Positions 10,424 through 22,253 of a DNA stretch of 64,000 nt are shown here, one piece after another; the stretch's first letter is position 1, and every line of letters starts with the position of its first letter. The DNA lies in assembly GCA_902728285.1 (NCBI GenBank), contig CACVBU010000142.1, forward strand, positions 434,001 through 498,000. The letters are read 5' to 3'. A model generated the notes under the pieces. It saw only the letters and a list, made by a program, of their open reading frames with translations. It was not told the origin of the DNA and did not search any database. A program made the translations under genes and the position numbers. The stretch is from Clytia hemisphaerica. Its lineage: Eukaryota > Cnidaria > Hydrozoa > Leptothecata > Clytiidae.

Positions 10424-11405
10424 TGTAGTACCTCGAATTGTTTATGGAGTCTTCCCGAAAGTGCAGATAAAGAACTGGATATAACTTCAATAAATGGACT
10501 TAAGAATTTTCCTATACTTGAAAGAGAGAGTTGTGCATCTTGCGCCGGTCATTTCGATGCAGAAAACAAATTGACAGTTGCCTCGCCGTTTTTAATGGTT
10601 TTTGGTGATGGTAACTCTTTGAAAGTTTTTCCTGATACTATCTCTTGAAACACACTGACAAACTTCTCGAATACAGTCTTCAACTTGTTACTCTTAAAAG
10701 TAATACGAAATAAAGACTTCATTACAGTTCCTTCATGAAGCACGGGGAAACACACTGGACATTCTTCGATGAGCTTTTATCCGGAAATCCTATCAGAAAT
10801 TTTTATACTTTGCCAAACGATACGGAACAAGATATCTCATTAGTTATATATGTATGCTTCAGCCTACTGCGATCAATTATTTCAATCAGCCAAACAAAAA
10901 GAAAACGAGCAAAAAAATCAACTCAAAACAGCCCTTCGAAACGCACCATTGCTTCAAAACCAGTAGAGGTCGAAAAAGGTCTCACAGAGCGCGAGTACGT
11001 TCAGCTTATTCGCAGAAGAATACTGGACGATTATATTGAATTCGACAGGCATGTAATGCAACTTCCAGGAAAAGGGAAACGTTACCTCAACGAACTGAAG
11101 ATCGACATAAGTGAGAATGGATTGAAGCGGCCCATTCACTTGTCCGTATGAAAAAGACCGGAAGAGCGTACTTGCACGATGGTAACCATCGTATGGCTGC
11201 ATTGAAGGATTTGGCTGTCGAATGGGTTCCTGTTCGCTGCACGTACTTTTTTATCCGCCCAGACACAGATATATAAATGCCCAACGTCCCTCAAGAGAAT
11301 GTCGCAAGCTTCCCCGACTACCCATTACCGGGAAACATGGGGTTTGAAGCAAAATCCCTACAACCATTGCCATCTTCTGACAGTGAAGACGAGAGTGAAG
11401 TTTAA
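10424..11405 (+). pseudogene. USP-like remnant plus ParB/sulfiredoxin-like domain
   Basis: This continues the OTU frame past its TGA. A CASC zinc pair and an ASPFLMVFGDG stretch suit a ubiquitin-specific-protease-like core; a second TGA lies at about 10646. After a frame change near 10733 comes GETHWTFFDELL...ISLVIYV, like the last His box of USPs. A basic linker leads to a domain with KIDISENGLKRPIHLSV, then after another frame change at about 11148 GRAYLHDGNHRMAAL and VEWVPVRCTY. This is the signature of ParB/sulfiredoxin-like folds (GxxxPI ... DGxHRxxA). An acidic tail (SSDSEDESEV) ends at 11405 after one more frame change. Several lesions, not all in homopolymers, make this a probable pseudogene. 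Confidence 0.55.
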
Positions 11406-12990
11406 AGTGCACTTATAGTTTAATTAGCTTTTTATATACTGGATTTTATTTTCATATACCAGATCTTATTTTTAGTATGTCCTATTTTTATTAGGACATA
11501 CCTTTTCATTACTTCCATTTTTACAGTATCGATTTTATGTTTTATTTGTTACAGGCGTGCTCATTCAATTCATTTTGTATATGTTTCATTTTTCTTTAGT
11601 TCGATTTCTCCAAGGCCTTCTGCTTTCTACAAAGAAATTTCCATAATCTTAATCCGACTTTAACCTGGAGGCTAGAGACTAAAAGGCTTATAGAGACAGG
11701 GGGTCGGCACTGAAATCTCAGACATATATGACTACTCAAAATTTCTCAAATGTTAGTCTGGATATCACCTTTTTGGTAGTTTTTTAAAGATTTCCTTTCT
11801 GTTTAGCCCTTTAAGTGCCAATGTTGAGTATATTTGGGCTATATAGGAGAGCGAAGCCCTAGTTTGAGTTAGAAATTCGATTTATGGTCAAGCAAAAAAA
11901 AATTTCAAAAGTGAGTCTTTTTACCAAGATTTTAAGCCAAAATAGTAAAAAAAATGTAAAAATTTGACGAAAATCCACTTTTGTGAGATTTTGACCCAGT
12001 GATCCAAGAACCTCCAAACTTGGCCCTGTTTAACTTTATTCTGTCATTTAGCAAATTGATTTAAAGTTTTACCACTGGGCACCTTTCCATCATTCAGTCA
12101 AGTCTGCGCAGACTCTAAGCTATCCAACGAGCTATGAACGAGCTTTTAGCTCCTTCGAGATCCGGAGATAAGCCTTTTAAAGTTTGAACTAACGATTTTG
12201 TTAAAAAAAATTAGAGAAAAAAAAAAGACCGTGGCACTTAAGGGGTTTTGGTTATAGATATTTTTTAGTTTATTAGATTTTATATATTTTTAGTTTATAT
12301 CCTATCGTCAGCTACATACAGGCTACCTCCAAACATACTTTCTTTTTCGTAGATTTTAATCGGGAAGGCTAGCTTTCTCTCCATAATATATAATCAAGAT
12401 GTTTGTCTTAGTTTATACTCACGTGTTTATTGTGTTACTTCATTAGGTTTAGAAGAGTTTATATTGCGCATAAAATCACTATCATTTCAAATAAAATGAA
12501 CGTTTCATTTTTTAATTTCTCGATACTTTCACCAGCCGTAAGCATGGCGTAAATTTCTTGGACCAATGAGTGGCTTGAGTTGAGTTTTTTTTTTACTTAA
12601 GAATACCTGCATCATGGAATTTGGCAACTGAACCTAAGAATGCTACAGTTTTAGAGGATTACCAATTATTCTCCAGCAATACTAAAAGCTTCCATGCACG
12701 GTATGTATTGCATGCTAGATTGGGCTCTTCCAGTGGGGGTAATTCGGATCGGTTGAGGGTTATTTTAAATGTACAGGGGGTAAACTGATGCTTATCCAGG
12801 GGGTCAGACCTGCTGTCCAGAGGGTATATTCTAAAAAATGTTATATCCTCCACCCCCCCTCCATATTCTATTTCTTTCTTGAAAAGCCATTTTCCAGAGC
12901 CTGGTTGTGATCTGCTTCAGATTTGTCTCGACTATAATATATACCTAAACCAAAATTTACCATCAAAACATCTTGCAGGTACTCATTTAG
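11406..12990. other. No supported gene; 3' flank
   Basis: AT-rich non-coding sequence. TTATTTTTAGTATGTCCTATTTTTATTAGGACATAC (11469-11503) holds a short hairpin (GTATGTCCTA/TAGGACATAC). Open frames at 12659 and 12868 are chance; the latter lies on the first satellite unit. Confidence 0.5.
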
Positions 12991-13930
12991 GGCTGCTTTA
13001 ATTTTGGTTCGACCATTACATACAGCCGAACCAAAATTAAAGCAAGGCAAAATATCGTTGGAAATTGCTCCCAGGAATTAATTATTCTTTTCAATTTCAT
13101 TTTAAAGTACTTTTTATCGTAAATTTTCCATCAAAACATCTTGCCGAGTCCCATTTTAGAGCTGCTTTAATTTTGGTTCGACCATTACATACAGCCGAAC
13201 CAAAATTAAAGCAAGGCAAAATATCGTTGCAAATTGCTTCCAGGAATTAATTATTCTTTTCAATTTTATTTTAAAGTACTCTTTATCGTAAATTTTCCAT
13301 CAAAACATCTTGCCGAGTCCCATTTAGAGCTGCTTTAATTTTGGTTCGACCATTACATACAGCCGAACCAAAATTAAAGCAAGGCAAAATATCGTTGCAA
13401 ATTGCTCCCAGGAATTAATTATTCTTTTCAATTTCATTTTAAAGTACTTTTTATCGTAAATTTTCCATCAAAACATCTTGCCGAGTCCCATTTAGAGCTG
13501 CTTTAATTTTGGTTCGACCATTACAAACAGCCGAACCAAAATTAAAGCAAGGCAAAATATCGTTGCAAATTGCTCCCAGGAATTAATTATTCTTTTCAAT
13601 TTCATTTTAAAGTACTTTTTATTGTAAATTTTCCATCAAAACATCTTGCCGAGTCCCATTTAGAGCTGCTTTAATTTTGGTTCGACAATACATACAGCCG
13701 AACCAAAATTAAAGCATGGCAAAATACCGTTGCAAATTGCTCCCAGGAATTAATTATTCTTTTCAATTTCATTTTAAAGTACTTTTTATCGTAAATTTTC
13801 CATCAAAACATCTTGCAGAATCTCATTTAGAGCTGCTTTAATTTTGGCTCGACCATTTTATACATCCGAACCAAAATTAAAGCAGGCAAAAGATCACTGC
13901 AAATTGCTTCCAGGAAATGTTCATTCATTT
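12960..13930. repeat. Hairpin satellite, 168-bp period, six units
   Basis: GCTGCTTTAATTTTGGTTCG begins units at 12992, 13161, 13329, 13497, 13665 and 13832 (spacing 169, 168, 168, 168, 167). Each unit has a perfect or near-perfect stem: CTTTAATTTTGGTTCG pairs with CGAACCAAAATTAAAG around a loop of about 14 bases. The rest of the unit (CCATCAAAACATCTTGC...) is unpaired. The middle units are almost identical and the end units are diverged, as expected for array growth by unequal exchange. Confidence 0.9.
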
Positions 13931-14046
13931 CAACGAGCAAAGATTTAATGAAGAATATCAAATTTTATCTGTTATAAAATCTTTGCGAATGTCTTCCTTC
14001 AATAAAAGAAAAAAATACTGTTAACTCGAAAGTAAATACATCCTTT

Positions 14047-17000
14047 TTATACATTACCCCCTGAATCGTTATTTGATCTTTCATAATAATTTCTCTCTTC
14101 ATGTGCGTGTAAATAACTTCTATTGTTTAAAACAAAATAATTTATTGAAGCGATTAGCCGCTTCAAGTTTGGATCTGCTTTAACTTTGGCTTCTAACAGA
14201 TGTTCATCGTTACTTTTCTGTAGCTTTCGAAAACCTTCCTTAATTGCGTCCCCAAAATTCTTCAGAAGGAGGCCATATGATAAGCTCACACATCCATAGT
14301 TGAAAACCGGATCCTCTCCTACATCCAATTTGGGTTCTGCCTTTTCGGTGTGGTCGATTTTATGAACATTCTTTTCGTGAGCCTTCAGTCCAACTAACGT
14401 TGTAAATAGGGATGAACACCCAGGCTGCTGACACGCAACCTTTTGAAACAATCTTTCCTCAATTTTTGTCAATTCGTCAATTTCTGGAAGCACGAACTTT
14501 TCAAGCATCAAACCGAACATCCAGCATCTACGTTCAGCGACAGAGCTAAGTCTTTCAGGAACTTCGATTTTGTCGTTCACCGACTTCTTTCCGAGATGTT
14601 CAGTGAAGGCAACAACGAGACCATAGCAGATGTCTGTGAAAAGGAAAATATTTCAAATGTTGTGAATTGTATAAGTATTAAATGTCAGGAATTTTGAGAA
14701 TGTGTCTCTGGCGTAATTGTTAAAGTAAAGTAGTAGTAGCCATCCAGTAATAAAAACAGATATCCGATTATCATGAAGAAAACAACCTACATGTACTTGA
14801 AAGAATTTTTTTATTTTGTTGTAGTGGCTTCCCATAACGTCAGTGGTTGCGTTACTGTTTCCTAACTTAACAGCATTACTGTAAAAAGTACCAGAGTCAC
14901 CCGCATATCTGCTGCTCGAAAGCTTGTCCAACACGCAATGAAAAGATGATTATTTCATATTAAAATAAACCATAATATTCAACAGCATATGCAATAAAGA
15001 ACTTAGTTTATCGAGAAAATAAATTAGAAAATTATGTCTACCTTGTATGCAATTCTTTCAAAGTGCCAGTCTTCGTTTTTAAACCAGAATTTTTCGAGGC
15101 GGTCTTCGAGAGATTCTTCTTCGCACCTCGCTGATTGGCAGTGCCTTGCCCGGTCTTCAGTCACCTGAAATTTTCGAAACAAAAATTCAAAAAAACTTCT
15201 TTAAATTCTTATAGGAAAATGTGGAAATTCGAATTAAACGACCTAAAATGGCATACCGGGTGTGCCAAAAAATAGGCTTAAAATTGAAACTTTGACGTAA
15301 CTTTTTTCAGTTAGAATAGAAACTTGAAATTTTACATGCGTTTTTAGCAACCTATTTCAAAGCTTTCCTCAAAGTTTCATTTGTACAGCTTTAGTAGTTT
15401 TAAAGATATGGAGATTTTCCTAAAGGATGTGAAAATGTGTTTGTTTATAGACTTGACGTCAAAACAAAAAAATTTTCAACCACAGTTCCCTAGCGTTTAG
15501 TATCCCAACCGGAGTTGCGTTTGTTTATTTCAGTTTTTGTTTTGGAATCAGAAAGATGCCATTGCAGTGTTATTTTAAAAGATGACATTCTATTGCAAAA
15601 TGGTTTCACTTACTAACGTTCAAGACAACAGGCATTTCTAACCATTACTGAAGAAAAATCGCCACAAGACAAATTGAGGAATGGCACCTCTTTCTGACGA
15701 AGACAAGGTGATTATCAGACATTATATCGAGAAAGAGTATACAGCTTGAAGATTGAAGAAGCCTTTTGAAACAGAGGAGGAAATCATTTTTAAGATCTGT
15801 TTGGAAGGAATGCGCCAGAAACCTACCTGAAATCAGAAAATCTATTGTGCAATTTGTTTGTCGTGTTCGCACTGTCGGTGAATGTAATGGTTCCTCAATT
15901 AAGATGCATTATTCGTGAACTCAAATCTCGGATTTACTCATTATATTTTTTGTCTTTAGTTTTATCATCAAAAGTACTGCATTGTAAAAAGTGAATTTAT
16001 CTTCAGAAAAAAACTGACGTCAAATCTATAAACAAGCACATTTTCACATCCTTTAGGAAAATCTCCATATCTTTAAAACTACTAAAGCTATAAGAATGAA
16101 ACTTTCAGGAAAGCTTTGAAATAGGTTGCTTAAGACGCATGTAAAATTTCAAGTTTCTATTCTAACTGAAAAAAGTTACGTCTATTTTTTTGGCACACCT
16201 GGTATAACGCACCGTGAAACATACATACCTGATCTTCACCAATGAAAATAAATTCGTCTTCATCCTCGAAGCCATAGTTTTTGCTGAGCTCCTCGATGAT
16301 TTCTATCATGCCTTCGGTTGAGTTTTCGTTGCGAGGAATTATACCCAAAGGAACCTAAAATAAATGAAGAATTTTTAACGGTCTGTAGAATAATGTTGTA
16401 TAATATTTGAGAATTCAAAATTTGTTTGAGATTACGTCACTGTGAAACAACCGTTCTCGAATTATACCTCTACAGCTTTGGCAGAAAGTTCCTTTGAATA
16501 TTTGTGGGGAATTTGCCAAAAAACGCAATCGTTAAATTCTTGTAGACTTGGAAGGTGTTTCACCAGTATCTTTGTGCAAATAAGGATCATATCTCTTTTC
16601 ATCATTGAATGATCATGAGAGGATGGTAAAAAATCTCTGATAGGGACATCCTTCAGCCTAGCGGTGTGCACATCAGGCAGATGGTCTCCAGACACTGGAT
16701 CCAAAATGGCAAAAGAATGAAACCAATGGACCGATTTATTTGGGTTGGAGAGACTCTTTTGTCTGGTGTTGACGTTCATATCACAATTGTCACCACCCAG
16801 ACTGAAAGATGGACAGGGTTTGATCTTGATTTTCTTCAGCGATTCATGGAAGGCGACGGTAGAACTACGTTCGTCGATGTATTCGGAGCAAAACTCCTCA
16901 AGTTTTGACAGTGTGATCTTTAGGGACTTCATCTGCATAATGAAGTGCGAACCCACTACCATCAGTGTCTCGTCAAATGCAGGAAGGAATCTAGATGTCA

Positions 17001-17259
17001 ACTCATCATTAATGTCATCGATTTGAACCTTCCCACATAGAAGTTTGATGAGCAGCACGGCTTGACTTGTTTCAATTGGAGTATTCTTGGTAAAGAACTT
17101 GGTTAGGAACTTCAAAACTTTTCTGCCTGTAAGAAAACGGTCCCGTTCAATCTTCCATTGGATAACTTTCTTGTCAAAATCTTTTCCCATTTCTTCTAGC
17201 TTTCTCCTAAGACTACGACCATGAACTGTTAGTCCAAAACGTGAGAGAACTGACATTGC
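14047..17259 (-). CDS. DUF6589-family transposase-like gene, copy 1 (5' end missing)
   Basis: Five exons read on the minus strand: 17259-16468, 16354-16229, 15164-15042, 14922-14787 and 14633-14047, all with GT-AG borders and compatible phases. Key blocks: GGDNCD with HWFHS (candidate first acidic residue) in the first exon; GEDQ|VTEDRARHCQSAR spanning exons 2-3, equal to GGDQLTEERA in copy 2; NEDWHFERIAYK in exon 3. The last exon holds a C2H2 finger (CQQPGC...HEKNVH) and VFNYGCVSLSYGLLLKNFGD. DUF6589 proteins look like RNase H-fold transposases; this is family inference. The canonical EGDGxR block after NFGD is altered (EGFRKL) and the C-terminus is short. No exons matching the first two of copy 2 were found up to 18.5 kb. 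It is intact over the region seen but may be degenerate. Confidence 0.75.
15256..16202. mobile_element. Mariner/Tc1-type element with about 200-bp TIRs
   Basis: Flanked by TA on both sides (15254-55, 16203-04). Ends CCGGGTGTGCCAAAAAA and GGCACACCTGG. The inverted repeats run about 200 bp, to GACGTCAA at about 15472 and TGACGTCAA at about 16014, with few mismatches. The interior (about 540 bp) has a short plus-strand frame from 15680 with SDEDKVIIRHYIEKEYTA, like the N-terminal helix-turn-helix of some mariner transposases, soon broken. It is a non-autonomous derivative inserted in an intron of the DUF6589 copy 1 gene. Confidence 0.8.
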
Positions 17260-17289
17260 CTTTAAAGAGAATAAAAAAGAAAATTTCAT

Positions 17290-18932
17290 ATTCTTTAAAC
17301 AAATTTCCTTGGTTATGGGAGCGCAAATGAAAAATTAGAAACAGCCCCCGTGTATTACAATAGAGGTAATAAAAGTTAGATGAAGTAACAACTTTTCTGT
17401 AATAGCCAAAGAAGTTATAAAACTCTTTAGAAATTTTAGCAATTTCTTTCAAATTTTGCGAATTCTTTGTTGTTTGTGGAAGTTTCTTTGCTATAAATAT
17501 CTTTAGATCTAAAATAGCAGCTGCCTCAAAATTTTGATAGAATATAGTTGAAAGATTAGTAAATATGTAAAAATTAATAAAATTTGCCGAGGATTCTCTG
17601 AGCAGTGAACATTTCAAATTCGATGTTCTGTGATTATTCTTGAAAGGTTTTCTTAAATTTTATCAATAAAAACTGTCATCACACAATGAATAAATTAAAA
17701 ATGTAGCACGATTTTATTCAAATTCTCTTCGATTAAGTATTCCTATAAGCGAAAGCAAAATTTATATGGCTTTCTCCCAAAGCAACAGTTTGCTATCAAT
17801 GATACAATACAATAGAATAGTAGGAGTGGAATCTCCATCTATATTTTTATTACCTCTACGGTAATACAGTAATGCTGTCTTAGAGTAGCCCCCAGGTTGC
17901 TTTGTACTAACAGAACCTGGCTAAATGTCAATGTGGTTGTAGTCAAAACTAATGTTTTTGACTTTTAAAGTACATTTTCACTCATAGTCCAGGCAATATG
18001 GGGCACTTACCCCCACCTTGCCGGTGACCAAGGTCTTCGAGTATTTTTGGGTTCCAACATACCTATATTTTGAGAATCACGATGGTTTTCAGGCTGACTA
18101 TGGGGCAAGAATGTTGGGTAGGGCCCTAAGTGGGGGGTGGTAGAGAAAATGTGGAACAACTTTTTTGCCTGGGGTAGGTCACTGATTTCCGTTATATTTC
18201 AAAAAGTTTAAATGATAAAGCTCTAAAATTTTGCACACAGGTTAAAAATATACTAAATAACATTCCTACAAAACTTTGGGTCATTTGGATAAAAATTGTG
18301 TATTTTACAGACCAGAATATTCATAATTGTCAAAAAAATTGAAGTTTTTCCAAAAATCTGAACAAGTTTTTTTTTGACACCCACTTAAACATCGATTTGG
18401 TAGCCAAAAATGATTTTTTCTGTAACCTTTACATATACTAAGACATCTTGGAAATTTTTTTTGCTTGACTATACCAACTTGGAATTTTACAGACCTAAGA
18501 ATTTGGACCAGAATCTCTCCGGAATTCATATTTCAAGTTCTACCATATGGGTCTTAGCTGTACTTTGCTTAATAACTTCTAAATTTAATGTGGTTTGGTG
18601 CTTACATTTAGAGCAGAGATAGTAATGAGTTTAAAAACATTCTTAGAAAATATTTTGAACAGATTTGATCATAAAACCGTGTATTTTACAGACCAGAAAC
18701 TAGCACTTTTCGGTTATATTTTTTCCTTCTTAGATTTCGCAATCGTTCTTTGTCCGATTTGGTAGCGCTTGCAGTAGTTTGTATTGTTTTTTGTTTAGCT
18801 TGTATTGGTATGTTGATAGCAAACAACTTTAAAAAGTGATAAATACTCTGAGCAGTATCGAAATGATGTATTTTAAAGACCAGAATAAATAATTTCAAAT
18901 GCCTATTTTCGTTTCAAAATATTAGTAATAAA
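17290..18932. other. No supported gene; diverged short repeats
   Basis: Expected to hold the missing 5' exons of the 14-17 kb gene, but none was recognised. The motif GTATTTTACAGACCAGAA and variants recur at about 18299, 18474, 18681 and 18868. A basic minus-strand frame at 18686-18898 shows no motif. Confidence 0.4.
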
Positions 18933-19570
18933 ATGAATTGTATAATACATTATGAGAATCAATCTAAATATTCCGCCATCAAGAAGCTCTCTCCTACGAA
19001 CGTCTCACAGATACTTGAAGCTAAAGAAAAAAGGATCGATGTTGGCGGGAAGAACGAGCACAGAGATCAAATTAAACAGATTCCCGATGAAATGAAGAAT
19101 TACATGGAATCCATCTTGAACCTTGCTATAAAAGGTAAAGATGAAATGACAACGTCCTCATTACAAGGACGATTTAACTGATTAATAACTTTGAAGGAGT
19201 TACTTTTGAAACTATTATAAAGCCTAGTTTTAAGGCTAGTTTAAACAAAATATTTTGTCTAAAATCCTTGATCTCGGTTTAATGTCTTGATAATATTTGA
19301 ATTTGGATATTCATTGATTGTGAGTGGTTCTTTCTTTTATTTGAATCTTATAGATTTACAAACATCCTTGGTAACAAGAAATTTACTGAAAACACCGATG
19401 AACCCGAACGTTTACCGCCAAGGAAACGACGTCGAACATCAAATCCAGACGCAGATCCTGCTTCGTTGTCAAAACCAAAGTTTTTTGGACCTGAATGTCA
19501 AATATGCGGTTTAGGTCGTCTTAAAAAGAAGGACATAAAACGACCTAACCCAAACAAAATCAAAGTATAG
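18933..19570 (+). pseudogene. Two-exon cysteine-rich N-terminal module, uncharacterised family
   Basis: Exon 1 (to donor AAAAG|GTAAAG at 19134) has CIIHYENQSKYSAIKKLSP, then KRIDVGGKNEHRDQIKQIPDE. In the other frame from about 19093 follows ELHGIHLEPCYKR. Exon 2 (19354-19570, acceptor TCTTATAG) continues FTNILGNKK, a basic PPRKRRRTSNP patch and FGPECQICG. The Cys/His pattern (CIIH, H..H..CYKRFT, C..C) suggests a zinc-binding N-terminal domain that I recall from lineage-expanded cnidarian proteins of unknown function. One frame change at about 19092 separates the two halves of exon 1, so it is either a pseudogene or an indel error. No downstream catalytic exon was found. Confidence 0.5.
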
Positions 19571-19867
19571 ACACAGCATAGTAGCCGGGAATTTTACAAG
19601 ATGCAAGAATCAATCGCAGAATTTGATTGGCTAATATTTTATTGTTATGATTTGATAAACAAAAGTATGACGTCAAACAGCTCTATTGTTTCAAGAAGTG
19701 GCGCGAGCTTTTGAATTGTTTTGAAAAGATAACGGTTTTTTCTTTTGTGATTTGAAGTGATTTGAATTGAGTCAATAATTCCATACTCTGTATTTCAGTG
19801 AAGTTGTTGGGATTTTGACAGGATAGAAATATTTTTGTAACAGAGTATGGTCTCCAGACTAACTGCT

Positions 19868-20215
19868 GACCGATAACTTTATAATTTTTGTCTTATCGAA
19901 AAAAATTTTTTCGCTAACCCGTAACTTTAGTTATACTTGCATTCAGTTCATGAAACTTTACTTGCAACTTCATTTTAATATGTAATAACAGCATTTGAAG
20001 TTTGAAGTTTGGGCCCAAAGCCAGCAGATAACAGGCAAAACTTAAGGATATCAATTTTTTTTTCGATAAGACAAAACTATAAAGATATCGGTCCGCAGTG
20101 TAAAAAATACTTCAACTTTTTTTATACTTGCATTCAGTTCATAAAATGGTTTAGGTACAATTTCAAAGCTATGTTCACTTTCTTTTTAAGAGCATTTGGA
20201 GGGTGGGCCAAGAGA
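19868..20215. repeat. Mixed inverted and direct repeat
   Basis: Inverted pair: GACCGATAACTTTATAATTT...CTTATCGAAAAAAA (about 19869-19910) against TTTTTTCGATAAGACAAAAC...ATCGGTCC (about 20054-20093). Direct pair: TATACTTGCATTCAGTTCAT at about 19932 and 20124, each followed by a diverged copy of about 80 bp ending near GAGCATTTGGAGGGTGGGCC. This is probably a decayed transposon end cluster. Confidence 0.55.
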
Positions 20216-20894
20216 AGGTTGTACTTCTATTATAATTCTTCTTGTAATGGCTGTTTGGTGACAAGCCCTAGATTACAAATTATATAACTTTACAGTACAC
20301 CTTCGTACTTTATGGTCGGAAAATTTAAATCATTCATTAACTCTTTGAAGTGACAAAATCTTTCTTTGATATGCATCAATGTCAGTCTTTATTCAGGTTT
20401 CTTACTTTTCTTTATTTAGAGATTTACATTATAAGAAGTTAACCATATTTTTGTCATATGAACACATTATATAAAGCTAATGTTTTGAATATCTTTGTAA
20501 TTTTATTGGGTATATAAAATCAGTCTAAAAACGGCGAGTCTGTGATGTTGGTTGATCAGCAATTAAAATTTTAAATTTTGAAAAAAAAAAAAGATTAGTT
20601 TGGTCTGTTTATAAAAAAAGTCGTGTCAATTAATTTACCTCGCCAAATTATCGAGTTAATTAGTCTGATCATTTTGCAGATTGGGTCAAACTTTATTAAG
20701 TTTAGTCAACCGCGAAGTGTAGCATTTATCATCAATAAAACAATCTCTGGTACATATGACACTCCATATGAATCGAAAGTCATCCTCCGATAAATTAAGC
20801 ACTGATTAGGATCAAAATGGGTTCTTTAACACATTTCCTCTAAAACGAGTACATTGATTTATTTCTTTAACTGTTGATGTCATCTTTTTAACAG

Positions 20895-21454
20895 ACCACT
20901 TCGCAGAAGCAAGATCTGTCTATGGTGCATTATTATCCATCGACGGATTCCTTCTCTAGAAAATTGGAAACTTCTCTTGTACCAAATCTCGAAACATTGA
21001 AATCTGATGTCGTCAAAAGACTACAACGGGAATTTGGAGAGGTGGATACAGTAACCTTCAAAGCAAATACAAAGCAGCAGAAGCTGATAACAACTTGCCC
21101 CTTTAGATCCTGTCCCACCCGTTTTCGTGGCAGAGAACTAAATGTACACCTCCATCAAGGAAAGTACCATCATTTGCCGGCAAGGACTGCTTTAATGGAG
21201 AAGCCCTACCGGAACAGAATGTTTAATTTTTTGACGCGATTTTACCCTTACGAATCGTTGAAGCCTAAACTGTGCCCGGATTGTGAAGTTTTTATCGACC
21301 GTATAGACTCCCACTTCAAAGGAAAAATTCATCGGCTAACAGGTGCAGAAATCGGTCAAAAAATGTTGGAATCAGAGAAGCTTACAAAACGCTTTCATGA
21401 GACTAGGAATTCGCACCCTGATATGAAACATTTGAACCAACTTATCTTTCTAAT
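20895..21454 (+). CDS. C2H2-like zinc-finger exon
   Basis: Starts after acceptor TTTTTAACAG, with the frame open across the border (the ATG at 20922 is internal). Two zinc-binding modules are visible: CPFRSCPTRFRGRELNVHLH...H (about residues 65-95) and CPDCEVFIDRIDSHFKGKIH (about 130-150). A charged C-terminal part (GQKMLESEKLTKRFHETR) follows. The architecture recalls the gene at 52.7 kb. After about 21450 the frame runs into low-complexity sequence and the LINE fragment, so the 3' part of the gene is probably displaced. Function unknown; a DNA-binding role is an inference. Confidence 0.5.
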
Positions 21455-21499
21455 ATCCTTCCTCCCCAGAGGGGGGAGGAGGTTGATGAAGATGAAGAT

Positions 21500-22253
21500 G
21501 AGGATGCTGGTGGAAGACGTAGGATTAGACCTCCTTTTGTGCCACCCTTTTGTCGAACCGAACGATATCGTGCTTCCTTTTTTCCTTTTTGTATCAGTGA
21601 GTGGAATAACCTGGACGAGAACATACGAAATCTCCCTTCAATCTCTCTTTTCAAAACCGCGATACTCAGATTCTTAAAACCCAATGCCAATTCGGTTTTC
21701 AGACTTGATAACAATAGAGGTGTGGTTCTACTTAACCGTTTAAGGGTCGACTTCAGTCATCTTCGGGAACATAAATTCAAACACAATTTTGCAGACACAG
21801 TTGATCCTTTTTGCAACTGTCGAAATAACTTTATCGAAACTACACAGCATTTTCTGATGCATTGCTCTGATTTCTCCGATGATAGACATGTAATGTTTGA
21901 CAGCCTTCTTCAACTTGACATATGCTCGCTACCATTAAACCCAAGAATACTTTCCAGAATACTTTTCTTTGGGGATTCGAATTTTAGTAACAACCTAAAT
22001 CATGATATAATAAGTATAACCGTAAAATTTATCCAAGATACCGGTCGATTCGAGGGTCCGTTGTTTTGATTGTTCACAATGCTAATTTAGTTTGTTTTTT
22101 GTTTAATTTTGCCTAAGTTTTTTATTCTTTTTTTTTCTTTTTATAAGGTTCCTCTCTCCTGGTTTTTTGCGGGAGGGCTGGAACCTTTTAGTGTTTGTAT
22201 TCTATGTTCGTGTCATTACTTATAAATAAAAAAAAAACAAAAAAAACAAAAAA
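21500..22253 (+). mobile_element. 5'-truncated non-LTR retrotransposon (LINE) 3' end
   Basis: The open frame 21539-22069 has the region that follows the RT domain in Jockey/CR1-type LINEs: ASFFPFCISEWNNLDENIR, a GVVLLNRLRVDFSHLREHKF block, then a CxC...H...C cluster (PFCNCRNNF, HFLMHCSDF). The stop is at 22069. A 3' UTR with a hairpin (GGTTCCTCTCTCC.../GGAGGG..GGAACC, 22148-22187) ends in an A-rich tail AAAAACAAAAAAAACAAAAAA (22226-22253). An acidic stretch (EEVDEDEDEDAGGRRR) directly upstream is in the same frame, and whether it is host or element is unclear. The RT and endonuclease domains are missing. Dead on arrival. Confidence 0.75.

Noticed and set aside
10549..10755. 68-codon minus-strand frame in the USP-like part
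   Set aside because: The plus strand keeps the same frame as the OTU domain and USP-like motifs on both sides; the antisense frame has none.
12960..13930. CRISPR-like regularly spaced repeats
   Set aside because: The spacers are also repeated, the period is 168 bp, and the context is eukaryotic; it is a satellite.
18686..18898. Basic Lys/Arg-rich minus-strand frame
   Set aside because: Short and without motif; it overlaps copies of the TTTTACAGACCAGAA dispersed repeat.
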